Shown: positions 1-6,144 of the stretch, piece after piece
How positions within the stretch are numbered: position 1 is the stretch's first letter
Layout of the letters: every line of letters starts with the position of its first letter
DNA from: a bacterium
GTDB taxonomy: Bacteria > Bacteroidota > Ignavibacteria > Kapaibacteriales > UBA2268
Assembly (NCBI GenBank): GCA_024710535.1
Contig: JANJUO010000531.1
Span: 1 to 6,144, forward strand
Direction of reading: 5' to 3'
DNA: 6,144 nucleotides
Made by a program: the position numbers and the translations under genes
Notes under the pieces: generated by a model
What the model saw: the letters and a program-made list of their open reading frames with translations, nothing else
The model's database searches: none
What the model was told of the DNA's origin: nothing

Positions 1-1
1 G

Positions 2-46
2 GGTGCAGGGTATGCGGGCTGGAAGAAATATGAGGAAGTTAAATGA
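2..46 (+). CDS. Possible 3' tail of an upstream gene (partial)
   Basis: Frame 2 reads GAGYAGWKKYEEVK and then TGA at 44-46. The first 46 bases are near 48% G+C, clearly richer than the following sequence, and the peptide has a natural composition (G, A, Y, W, K, E). The overlapping frame 3, which leads into the Ig-domain protein, gives an Asn/Leu/Ile-rich stretch typical of translated AT-rich non-coding DNA. A hairpin lies 22 bases after the stop. I do not recognise the protein from 14 residues. The alternative is that this frame is open by chance and the Ig protein itself crosses the window edge. Confidence 0.35.
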   Translation, partial: GAGYAGWKKYEEVK

Positions 47-2309
47 CTGTAACTATAATGAATTAATTAACAGGCTCATCCAAAATTTAAAGATGAGCCT
101 GTTGATAGAATATTCACAAGATAATTCTTTTAACCATAAATTATTAACTTTGAAAATCAGTGATGGCATTTTGGAAGCAATTAGCAATTTCACGATAAGT
201 AGAGCCACTCAAATTCAATATATTACTCCATCAGATATTCTATGTTCGGGCAGTCCATTTGAGATAAAAATAGAATCTTCCGGCTCGAATCTGAATTTTC
301 AATGGTACAAAGATAATTCGCCAATTCCCAACAAAACGTCTCCTGTTTTGATTTTCGATAGCGTTGGATTTGAGCATTCCGGTATTTATTATTGCTTGAT
401 AAAGTCGGATTTTTGTAGTGATTTGATTTCGCCTTACATAAGTTTGTATGTAGTTTCTGAAACTCAAATAACCGAACAGCCACAAACTATGCCATTTATT
501 AACGGCAGCAATACAACATTCAAATTGAATGCTCATCAAATTGCAAATAGTAAAAGTATTGAGCCACAATTTAGATGGTTTCGCGATTCGCTCGATCATC
601 AGGGAACGCTTGATAATTACAAAAAATTGGGAATTAATCCTCTTGATTATCCAAGTGATTCTCTTAAAAAATTTGCTGTTTATAAGCAAGTTCCCATACT
701 TGATGGAAAGAAGTTCCAAGGTGCGTTTACGAATGCTTTAACTGTGCGAAATGCGATTTCAGCTGATAAAGTAAATTACCAATGCAAAGTAACTGGGAAA
801 TGTGGTACAGTTTGGTCTGATTTTGTAACTTTAGGTAAAGATACACATTTTGAAGTGAAAAAATTAAGCGGAGATTATATTGATTGTAGTGGGGGAGATG
901 CAAAATTTATCGTGAGAGTAACTCAATTTTATCCCGGCACAATCACATATAAATGGTTTAAAGGTGGAATGAAATCTTTACCCGAAGGCGATAAATACAG
1001 CGGCACAAACACTCCAATTTTAACAATCAAAAATGTTCAAAGAACCGATAATCAAATTTATTATTGCATAGTTACTTTGAAAGAATATGGCATTTCACAG
1101 CAATCTCCTTTTTTTGTTGCAGAATGTGAATACAAGCCACATATTGTTTATCAAACAAAATTCTTCAAAATTCTTGATCCACTCTCTCCATATTACGGCT
1201 CATTAAATATGGAAGTACGAGTTAGCAACACAAGTGCATGTATTTTTGAATGGTATAAAGATGGGAAAAAAGTTCTTTCTGATTTTCAAACCGGTGTTTC
1301 AGTTTATAAAAAGGGAATTGGGTTTCTTGTTCAGGGTAAGCCATCTGACGAAGGGGTTTATGTTGTAAGAATACAGAACCATTGCGGAGAAACTTGGTCT
1401 GATACTATTACCTGTGTTTATGGTGAACCACCCGTTAAACTTTGCGAAGGAAATCAAGCAGTTATCAGAATAGAAGATAATACTCCGGATAAATCTCAAT
1501 ATTATTATTCTTGGCGAAAATCAGGAAAAATTCTCCAAGAAGGAAGCAAATATATCAATACAAAGATAAATCCAATTCTGGTAAATAATGTTTCTTATCC
1601 TGCAGATGAGGGAATATATGAACTTTGGGGCGTATATTACGGTTCAGGAAAATCGTTTTTGATTGGCAATTCAATGCTTATTGTTGCCCCAAAACCATTT
1701 ATGGCAAAAGATTTGCCAGATTCGTTAATATATATGGGTGCAACAATTCCAAAAACCACTTTTTCATTATTTTCAAAATCAAGCGAAATTACTTATCAAT
1801 TATTTATGAATGATAATCCAATTGGAACGCCACAAAAGGTTAAGGCAACAAATTATGATCAGACACTATTTCCATTTTATTTCAGTTCAAGTGATTTTTA
1901 TAATGGAGATGGTATTTATCAATTCCATTTCAAGGATAGTTGTGGAGAGGTTTGGAGCAAGAAAATGGATGTCAGGAAGTATAAAAAATCCATTGAAATT
2001 GATGAAAAGGATTTTGAAATTCCAAAAATAATTGCCGGTATCGATTCCAAAACTGAAAATGCAAAAATCTATTTATATCCAAATCCAGTATCAGAATTTC
2101 TGAATATAAAAATTGAACTGAATGAATCATGTAGAATTCAAATTTCTACAATTAGTGAGATAGGCGAGGAGCATAATTTTATTAATTCAAGTTTTGATAA
2201 TTCTTTCGAATTCAAAATACCAAGTTCAGAATTATTTAAAGGTTTGAATTTATTCAGAATAAATATTAACGGTAGATTTTATTACTACAAAATTCTTAGT
2301 GGAAATTAG
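3..2309 (+). CDS. Multi-Ig-domain surface/secreted protein with T9SS C-terminal sorting domain (5' end uncertain)
   Basis: Residue numbers count from the GTG at 3. About six Ig-like domains follow one another: roughly 75-150 (C81, W101, YYC at 129-131), 158-280 (W192, C261), 285-375 (C295, W318, YYC at 353-355), 376-472 (W417, Y453), 477-562 (C481, W504, Y539) and a degenerate sixth at 566-660. Each of the first five has a core Trp and a G/N-x-Y strand-F signature. Residues about 686-768 form a type A T9SS sorting domain, with YPNPVSEFLNIKI at 692-704 and a final YYYKIL. Known members of this family cross the outer membrane by the Por system, where the C-terminal domain is cleaved and the protein is released or anchored. 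The domain content suggests adhesion or binding, but no ligand can be inferred. The N-terminus has no signal peptide, which such cargo needs. After the ATGs at 12, 30 and 93 the next in frame is at 489, inside domain 2. The gene is either partial at the window edge or 5'-damaged. Confidence 0.85.
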   Translation: MQGMRAGRNMRKLNDCNYNELINRLIQNLKMSLLIEYSQDNSFNHKLLTLKISDGILEAISNFTISRATQIQYITPSDILCSGSPFEIKIESSGSNLNFQWYKDNSPIPNKTSPVLIFDSVGFEHSGIYYCLIKSDFCSDLISPYISLYVVSETQITEQPQTMPFINGSNTTFKLNAHQIANSKSIEPQFRWFRDSLDHQGTLDNYKKLGINPLDYPSDSLKKFAVYKQVPILDGKKFQGAFTNALTVRNAISADKVNYQCKVTGKCGTVWSDFVTLGKDTHFEVKKLSGDYIDCSGGDAKFIVRVTQFYPGTITYKWFKGGMKSLPEGDKYSGTNTPILTIKNVQRTDNQIYYCIVTLKEYGISQQSPFFVAECEYKPHIVYQTKFFKILDPLSPYYGSLNMEVRVSNTSACIFEWYKDGKKVLSDFQTGVSVYKKGIGFLVQGKPSDEGVYVVRIQNHCGETWSDTITCVYGEPPVKLCEGNQAVIRIEDNTPDKSQYYYSWRKSGKILQEGSKYINTKINPILVNNVSYPADEGIYELWGVYYGSGKSFLIGNSMLIVAPKPFMAKDLPDSLIYMGATIPKTTFSLFSKSSEITYQLFMNDNPIGTPQKVKATNYDQTLFPFYFSSSDFYNGDGIYQFHFKDSCGEVWSKKMDVRKYKKSIEIDEKDFEIPKIIAGIDSKTENAKIYLYPNPVSEFLNIKIELNESCRIQISTISEIGEEHNFINSSFDNSFEFKIPSSELFKGLNLFRININGRFYYYKILSGN
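69..103 (+). terminator. 12-bp perfect hairpin, terminator-like
   Basis: AACAGGCTCATC at 69-80 is the exact reverse complement of GATGAGCCTGTT at 92-103, with an 11-base A/T-rich loop. A T-G wobble and two further A-T pairs could extend the stem by three at the outer end. It sits just after the possible stop at 46, as an intrinsic terminator would. No T-run follows on either strand, so it is not a textbook rho-independent terminator. It also lies inside the open frame of the Ig protein, which casts doubt on translation there. Confidence 0.45.
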
Positions 2310-2314
2310 TATTT

Positions 2315-2346
2315 TTTGGTTCATGCAAAAAAAAAACATAAATTTG
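2315..2346 (+). promoter_or_regulatory. Bacteroidota-type promoter candidate for the deformylase lipoprotein gene
   Basis: TTTG at 2315-2318 and TAAATTTG at 2339-2346 match the known Bacteroidota -33/-7 pattern TTTG / TAnnTTTG, with a 20-base spacer (usual range about 19-21). Transcription would start near 2353, giving a leader of roughly 27 bases before the ATG at 2380. Ten A residues (2327-2336) lie inside the spacer. The match is by eye, and in AT-rich DNA such boxes also occur by chance. Confidence 0.5.
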
Positions 2347-2379
2347 CTAATATTTTGAATCAGAAATGAGAACTTGAAT

Positions 2380-3018
2380 ATGAAATTAAAAATTATTACT
2401 ATATCAATTTTTTTAATTCTAATTTTTAGTGCTTGCTATAAAATTGATACAAAGCAAAAGCCACGATTCGATCGTAGCGATATTGAATTAATAATGAATG
2501 CTGATGATAAATCTCCGATGCGTGTTTGCAAAATAAACAATTCGAAAGATTCAATTATTTTGAGAACTAAATGCGATGATGTAGTTCCCGATAGTAACGA
2601 CAGAGTTTTGAGCAGATTGATAAACAGAATGTATGCAACAGTTCGAGATTCGATAAATGACGGAGTTGGCATTGCAGCACCTCAAATTGGTATTCTGAAA
2701 AATGTAATTTGGGTACAGAGATTCGATAAAGAAGGTGAGCCGTTTGAATATTATTTGAATCCGAAAATTTTGCAACATTCTATTCTGCCACAAACAAGGC
2801 GAGAGGGCTGTTTGTCTATTCCTGATAGAAGTGATACATTGTATATTCGCGCCTATTCTATATTAATTGAATATACAAATATGAAAAATAAGAAAATAAT
2901 TGAAATGGTTGAGGGATTTACTGCAATAATTTTCCAGCATGAAATAGACCATTTGAACGGTATTTTATACACCGATTATGTTGGTATGATGCCCAAAAAA
3001 ACAATGAATTCTAATTAA
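2380..3018 (+). CDS. Peptide deformylase-family lipoprotein
   Basis: The 212-aa product carries all three peptide deformylase motifs: GVGIAAPQ at 95-102, EGCLS at 142-146 and HEIDH at 187-191. By family knowledge C144, H187 and H191 bind the metal, and E188 and Q102 serve catalysis, so the active site looks intact. Deformylases remove the formyl group from the N-terminal Met of new proteins in the cytosol. Here residues 1-19 form a lipoprotein signal: MKLK, a hydrophobic run, then FSAC with C19 as the lipidated residue. Residues about 20-60 link to the enzyme domain. This predicts anchoring on the periplasmic face of a membrane, where the substrate is unknown. I recall similar exported deformylase-like proteins in Bacteroidota, but this is from memory. 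The ATG at 2380 was preferred to the in-frame TTG at 2374 because it begins the signal peptide cleanly. No fmt or other translation gene is adjacent. The 3' end overlaps the convergent gene by 8 bp. Confidence 0.9.
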   Translation: MKLKIITISIFLILIFSACYKIDTKQKPRFDRSDIELIMNADDKSPMRVCKINNSKDSIILRTKCDDVVPDSNDRVLSRLINRMYATVRDSINDGVGIAAPQIGILKNVIWVQRFDKEGEPFEYYLNPKILQHSILPQTRREGCLSIPDRSDTLYIRAYSILIEYTNMKNKKIIEMVEGFTAIIFQHEIDHLNGILYTDYVGMMPKKTMNSN

Positions 3019-3610
3019 AAAATCTATTCTTTTCGCTTTTGATATTATTGACTAAATATTGAATTTTTTGGTTTTGATTATTTTCGGCAAATGGCAAAAT
3101 ATTCTGCGTTAGTGAAATAAACTCACTCATAGGATTGAAATTGATTGTTGGGTCTATCGAGCGTGTTTTATCGAGAATTTCAGCAAGTTTCATAATCAAG
3201 TAATCTTCAAGTGGAACTCTATTGCTAATTTTTTGGATATTTTCGATTTCATTGTTTTTAATTGCAAAAATTTCAATATCATCATTCAAAATTTCGCTCA
3301 TAAAACTAATATATGAGCCGAAATTGAATGTTAGAATTTCGGAGTTAATTTCTTCGCAATGCAAAATTACTTCATGAAGAAGGGAGGAAATCAATAATTC
3401 CGGCTCAATTTGATTCAATTCCCGAATCAAAATTTTGCAAACACGTGTAGAATGAAAAAAAAGCGAAGTTCCATCATTCAAAAGTTTATCAAATAAGGCA
3501 TTATCCGCCATTTCGTAGGCAGATTCGATTTTGTTCAAATCCAAAGCATCGATTTTTCCAATCAAATCTGCAAGTAAATCTTCTCTTGAATAATAAGTTT
3601 TGTTATACAT
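3011..3610 (-). CDS. Degenerate RelA/SpoT-type HD domain protein (hypothetical)
   Basis: The 199-aa soluble protein has no signal peptide or membrane segment. Its layout follows the N-terminal (p)ppGpp hydrolase domain of RelA/SpoT enzymes. AYEMADNAL at 31-39 fits the first helix. FHSTRVCKIL at 52-61 carries the first His (H53). LISSLLHEVI at 73-82 fits the LLHDVV motif. ILTFNFGSY at 92-100 fits the ITxxxFG segment. IMKLAEILDKTRSI at 139-152 fits the IKLADRLHNMRTL motif. The metal ligands H, HD, D therefore become H53, H79-E80 and E144. The Glu-Asp pair that follows HDVV in active hydrolases is Leu-His (83-84). No synthetase domain follows, so the length resembles small stand-alone alarmone hydrolases. 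Activity on ppGpp is doubtful, and a regulatory or binding role, or another phosphoester substrate, is possible. It is the last gene of a probable operon, starting 27 bases after the Obg stop. The family assignment rests on pattern reading only. Confidence 0.75.
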   Translation of the reverse strand: MYNKTYYSREDLLADLIGKIDALDLNKIESAYEMADNALFDKLLNDGTSLFFHSTRVCKILIRELNQIEPELLISSLLHEVILHCEEINSEILTFNFGSYISFMSEILNDDIEIFAIKNNEIENIQKISNRVPLEDYLIMKLAEILDKTRSIDPTINFNPMSEFISLTQNILPFAENNQNQKIQYLVNNIKSEKNRFFN

Positions 3611-3637
3611 CTGAATCTCTCAAAATATCATTCATTT

Positions 3638-4639
3638 TTATAGAATTGGCTCTTCTTCAGAATATAAATGCCACAATGCCATTTTAAGTTCTTGCGTGTT
3701 GATATGAGCAACACCAGAAATATAAAATATTGGAGTGTTTTTTTCTTTGAACTTAATTTTTTTGAGTTCTTTCAATCTGGCATCATCAATAGCGTCAATC
3801 TTATTGAAGCAAATAATTCTCTTTTTGAAACTCATATCAGGATTGAACGACTCAAGTTCATTCCTGAGAATTTTATATTTTTCTAAAGGATTATCTTCAG
3901 TAGCGTCAAGCATAAAGAGTAAAATTCTGCATCGCTCTACGTGTCGCAAAAATTGAATACCAAGCCCCTTGCCGTCAGAAGCACCTTCTATCAAGCCTGG
4001 AATATCAGCAAGCACAAAAGATTTTTGCTCGGCAATTTGAACAATTCCAAGATTTGGTATTAATGTAGTGAAATGATAATCCGCAATTTTTGGTTTTGCG
4101 GCAGAAACCACCGAGATGAAGGTAGATTTTCCAACATTAGGAAATCCAACAATTCCAACATCAGCGAGTAATTTCAATTCCAAAGTAATGTTCATTTCCT
4201 CACCGGGCCAACCTGGCTTAGCAAATCTTGGTGCTTGATTGGTTGCAGTTGCAAATTCGGAGTTTCCGTATCCGCCATTGCCACCTTTAGCAATAACAAA
4301 TTCTTGGTCTTTTTCGGTAATATCGCAAATAATCTCTCCTTCAGGAGATTTGATAAGTGTGCCAACAGGTACTTTGATATAAATGCTTGCTCCATCTTTG
4401 CCGGTTTTTCTGGATTTTCCGCCATGCTGACCATTCTTTGCTAAAAATTCACGTTTGAATTTGAAATCCAAAAGTGTGTTCAAGTGATGATCTGCCTTGA
4501 TGACAACATCTCCGCCCCTGCCTCCATTACCTCCATCGGGACCACCTTTTGGAACAAATTTTTCTTTTCTAAAACTAATATGACCATCGCCACCGTCACC
4601 GGATTTGATGTAAATTTCCGCTAAATCAATAAATTTCAT
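3638..4639 (-). CDS. obgE: Obg/CgtA GTPase
   Basis: The 333-aa protein has a glycine-rich Obg fold (1-158) with the characteristic GDGGDGHISFRKEK start and GGPDGGNGGRGGDV at 32-45. The GTPase domain (159 to about 329) has G1 GFPNVGKS at 165-172, G2 FTT at 190-192, G3 DIPGLIEGA at 212-220, G4 NKID at 279-282 and G5 SGVA at 308-311, where SA is more usual. It lacks the long C-terminal extension seen in some Obg proteins. The family is an essential, slow GTPase of the cytosol that acts on the large ribosomal subunit during assembly. It is tied to the stringent response through binding of ppGpp and, in E. coli, SpoT. The ATG at 4639 begins the conserved MKFIDLAEIYIK motif and has AGGA five bases upstream. 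It is the middle gene of a three-gene cluster, 30 bases after the 415-aa gene and 27 before the HD-type gene. Confidence 0.97.
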   Translation of the reverse strand: MKFIDLAEIYIKSGDGGDGHISFRKEKFVPKGGPDGGNGGRGGDVVIKADHHLNTLLDFKFKREFLAKNGQHGGKSRKTGKDGASIYIKVPVGTLIKSPEGEIICDITEKDQEFVIAKGGNGGYGNSEFATATNQAPRFAKPGWPGEEMNITLELKLLADVGIVGFPNVGKSTFISVVSAAKPKIADYHFTTLIPNLGIVQIAEQKSFVLADIPGLIEGASDGKGLGIQFLRHVERCRILLFMLDATEDNPLEKYKILRNELESFNPDMSFKKRIICFNKIDAIDDARLKELKKIKFKEKNTPIFYISGVAHINTQELKMALWHLYSEEEPIL

Positions 4640-4644
4640 TTATT

Positions 4645-4648
4645 TCCT
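4645..4648 (-). promoter_or_regulatory. Shine-Dalgarno-like AGGA before obg
   Basis: On the minus strand AGGA lies five bases before the obg ATG, in the 30-base gap after the upstream gene. Bacteroidota often lack such sites, and the 415-aa gene here starts behind a pure A/T leader without one. The site fits re-initiation inside an operon, but four bases are weak evidence. Confidence 0.3.
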
Positions 4649-4669
4649 AATAATACAATTTTAAAATAA

Positions 4670-5917
4670 TTAAAGTGATTTATAAAAATCAAGAAGCTCA
4701 TTTTTAAAATTGTCTTCTGTATAAGATAAATCTACAATTTGCCCATCAAATTGATTCAAAGCCAAAAATTCGCTTGTTTTGGCACGTTTGTCAACTTTTG
4801 TATTTAATTTTTCAAGCAATTCTTCGTAAGTAAAGCTGGATAATTCTTCAAAATTTTCTTCAATAATTTCAGGTTCTACTGCATCTTCATAAGCAAAATC
4901 GGAAGAAATATCTTCATTGATTGAGTTATTTACAAATTCAAAATTACCTTCTTCCAATATTTCATCAATGAATTCTGCCTCTGCTTCTGCTTGTTCGATT
5001 TTTAATTCTTCTTCGAAAATGGATTCATCATTATCAGAGAAGTCCTCATCGACTGCTGTAATCAAATCATTCGAAATCGCATCAGTAATATTTGCATTCT
5101 TGTAATCAACATCAAATGTAATATCGATTTTCGCAAAATTTGTTTCTATGTTGATGTTTGATTCAGTATTTGATAAAAATGCTTCAAATTCTGCTTTAGA
5201 CATTGATTGAATACTATTATCAAGTGAAAATTTTTCGAGTAAATATGCAGTTTTCTTTAGCCCTTTATCATCAAGAAACATTATCAAAGCGTGAATTGGT
5301 ATTGAATTTCCACCAAAATAATTAAAAATTGGTTCGCATAAAAACACGAAATCTGCAAAATCAATTGTTTCCAAAAATTCTTTGTCAATTCTGAAGATTA
5401 ATTTCTGAAATTCAGCAGATGTGATTATTTCTCTTGAATTCTCATCAATATTTTTTTCTTTGAAATAATGATGAACAAAATCAATCAGATATTTGTATTC
5501 AGAAAAATAATTCAATCTCAAAAACATTTCATAATAAATCTTCGTTGGCTCATTTCTGAAAATAAACCAATTCAGAGTATTTTGTGGTCTGATGAGATAA
5601 TTGAGTTTGATTTTTGAAATCAAATATGATAATTCGTTCAAATCATCTTTCTGAAAAACAGCAAATGATTTTTGATAATCTCTCAATTCGGCAAAGTGAG
5701 TGCTATTCTCAAATTCTGTGTAATCGAAATGAGGATTTGACTTCCTATCGAGGTAATCGATATAGATACGCCAATAAACTTCTGCTTCGAAGTATTTTTT
5801 GTCAAACTCGTCAATTGAGCTCGATGACAACAATTCTTGTAGCTTCACATTTTCTTTTAAATATGAAATACTTTCAAGAATTTCAGCCGCTTTTTCATTA
5901 ATAATATGTTCAAACAT
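4670..5917 (-). CDS. Uncharacterised 415-aa protein with strongly acidic segment
   Basis: I do not recognise this protein. Residues 1 to about 250 look helical and aromatic-rich (many Y, F, L, K, E), with no signal peptide or membrane span, so it is probably cytosolic. Residues about 289-360 are dominated by Asp and Glu with few basic residues, including EEELKIEQAEAEAEF at 302-316, and are probably disordered or extended. A short C-terminal part (361-415) regains mixed composition, starting FTYEELLEKLNTKVDKRAK at 362-380, and could be a conserved docking segment. There is a single Cys (C194) and no enzyme motif. It is the first gene of the probable operon with obg, 30 bases upstream of it, which hints at a role near ribosome assembly or the alarmone response. 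That is inference from position only. The ATG at 5917 is the first Met of the frame and sits behind an A/T-only leader, without a Shine-Dalgarno site. Confidence 0.85.
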   Translation of the reverse strand: MFEHIINEKAAEILESISYLKENVKLQELLSSSSIDEFDKKYFEAEVYWRIYIDYLDRKSNPHFDYTEFENSTHFAELRDYQKSFAVFQKDDLNELSYLISKIKLNYLIRPQNTLNWFIFRNEPTKIYYEMFLRLNYFSEYKYLIDFVHHYFKEKNIDENSREIITSAEFQKLIFRIDKEFLETIDFADFVFLCEPIFNYFGGNSIPIHALIMFLDDKGLKKTAYLLEKFSLDNSIQSMSKAEFEAFLSNTESNINIETNFAKIDITFDVDYKNANITDAISNDLITAVDEDFSDNDESIFEEELKIEQAEAEAEFIDEILEEGNFEFVNNSINEDISSDFAYEDAVEPEIIEENFEELSSFTYEELLEKLNTKVDKRAKTSEFLALNQFDGQIVDLSYTEDNFKNELLDFYKSL

Positions 5918-6055
5918 AAATTTTAATATTTAAATATCAATTTTGCAATAAAACAAATTCAATTTAATTAATTAAAAGCAAATTATAAAATAATTTATAT
6001 AAAAAATTGAAAAAAAATTAATATTTTTGAATTTAATTTATTTTAATATCTGTTA
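5918..6055. promoter_or_regulatory. A+T-rich divergent intergenic region
   Basis: About 11 of 138 bases are G or C (near 8%). It lies between the leftward obg operon and a possible rightward gene, so it should hold both promoters. On the + strand TATTTTTG at 6022-6029 fits the -7 box TAnnTTTG, but no good TTTG lies 19-21 bases upstream. On the - strand TGAATTTG (5961-5954) is a one-mismatch -7 box with TTTG (5982-5979) only 17 bases upstream, which is too close. Neither promoter is firm. Confidence 0.4.
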
Positions 6056-6144
6056 ATGCAAAGTAATAAGCTAAATATTGAAAATCTTTCAACCGAAAAA
6101 ACAACTCAATCCAAAAAAAGGGTTCTAATTAAACATAAATCAGG
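6056..6144 (+). CDS. Possible start of a divergent gene (partial, 3' end off window)
   Basis: An ATG at 6056 opens a frame that stays free of stops to the window edge. It reads MQSNKLNIENLSTEKTTQSK, then a short basic stretch KRVLIKHKSG. G+C rises sharply compared with the spacer just before it, as expected at a gene start. TATTTTTG at 6022-6029 could be its -7 box, giving a leader near 20 bases. Twenty-nine codons are too few to name a product. The polar, Lys-rich start has no signal peptide. Confidence 0.45.
   Translation, partial: MQSNKLNIENLSTEKTTQSKKRVLIKHKS

Noticed and set aside
223..741. Overlapping reading frames of 70-159 codons on both strands inside the Ig-protein gene
   Set aside because: They lie in the shadow of a gene with clear domain structure, and their translations show no family features.
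2312..2332. TTTTTTG / CAAAAAA inverted repeat as a terminator after the Ig gene
   Set aside because: It is a 7-bp stem almost wholly of A-T pairs, so it would be very weak, and it overlaps a better-supported promoter reading.
3608..3634. Short upstream frame MNDILRDSDV before the HD-type gene, as a leader peptide
   Set aside because: It is only 10 codons in the gap between obg and the next gene, has no regulatory codon run and no attenuator hairpin.
3668..4444. Plus- and minus-strand frames of 69-80 codons inside obg
   Set aside because: Obg is unmistakable over this whole stretch; these frames are antisense or out of phase with it.
5926..5976. Perfect A/T palindromes of 12 bp (5926-5937) and 14 bp (5963-5976) as operator sites
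   Set aside because: In a spacer of about 92% A+T such palindromes are expected by chance, and neither resembles a known operator.
1..6144. CRISPR array, tRNA/rRNA, transposon ends, riboswitch, defence system
   Set aside because: No spaced direct repeats, conserved RNA motifs, transposase or nuclease motifs, or target-site duplications could be seen on either strand.

Overview
The window suggests an AT-rich member of the Bacteroidota/FCB group, roughly two-thirds A+T by eye. Three things point there: a type IX secretion (Por) C-terminal sorting domain on a multi-Ig secreted protein, a promoter-like match to the Bacteroidota pattern TTTG-N20-TAnnTTTG, and a short Obg GTPase with no long C-terminal extension. 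A lineage near Ignavibacteria or Kapabacteria is possible, but the sequence alone cannot decide this.

Left part, + strand: the first 46 bases may be the tail of an upstream gene, followed by a 12-bp perfect hairpin at 69-103. The frame of a large surface or secreted protein then runs to 2309, with about six Ig-like domains and a T9SS sorting domain. No signal peptide is visible in that frame, so either the gene begins left of the window or its 5' end is broken. After a 70-base gap holding a good promoter candidate comes a peptide deformylase-family protein (2380-3018) with an unexpected lipoprotein signal peptide.

Right part, - strand: three closely spaced genes read leftwards as a probable operon. 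They are an uncharacterised 415-aa protein with a very acidic segment (5917-4670), the Obg GTPase (4639-3638), and a 199-aa protein (3610-3011) that looks like a degenerate RelA/SpoT-type HD hydrolase domain. The last converges on the deformylase gene with an 8-bp overlap of the 3' ends. Obg is linked to SpoT and ppGpp in other bacteria, so an Obg gene beside a metal-site-altered SpoT-like HD protein is the most interesting arrangement here.

Far right: a roughly 92% A+T spacer (5918-6055) separates this operon from the possible start of a divergent + strand gene cut off by the window edge. I see no tRNA, rRNA, CRISPR array, insertion sequence or attachment site.
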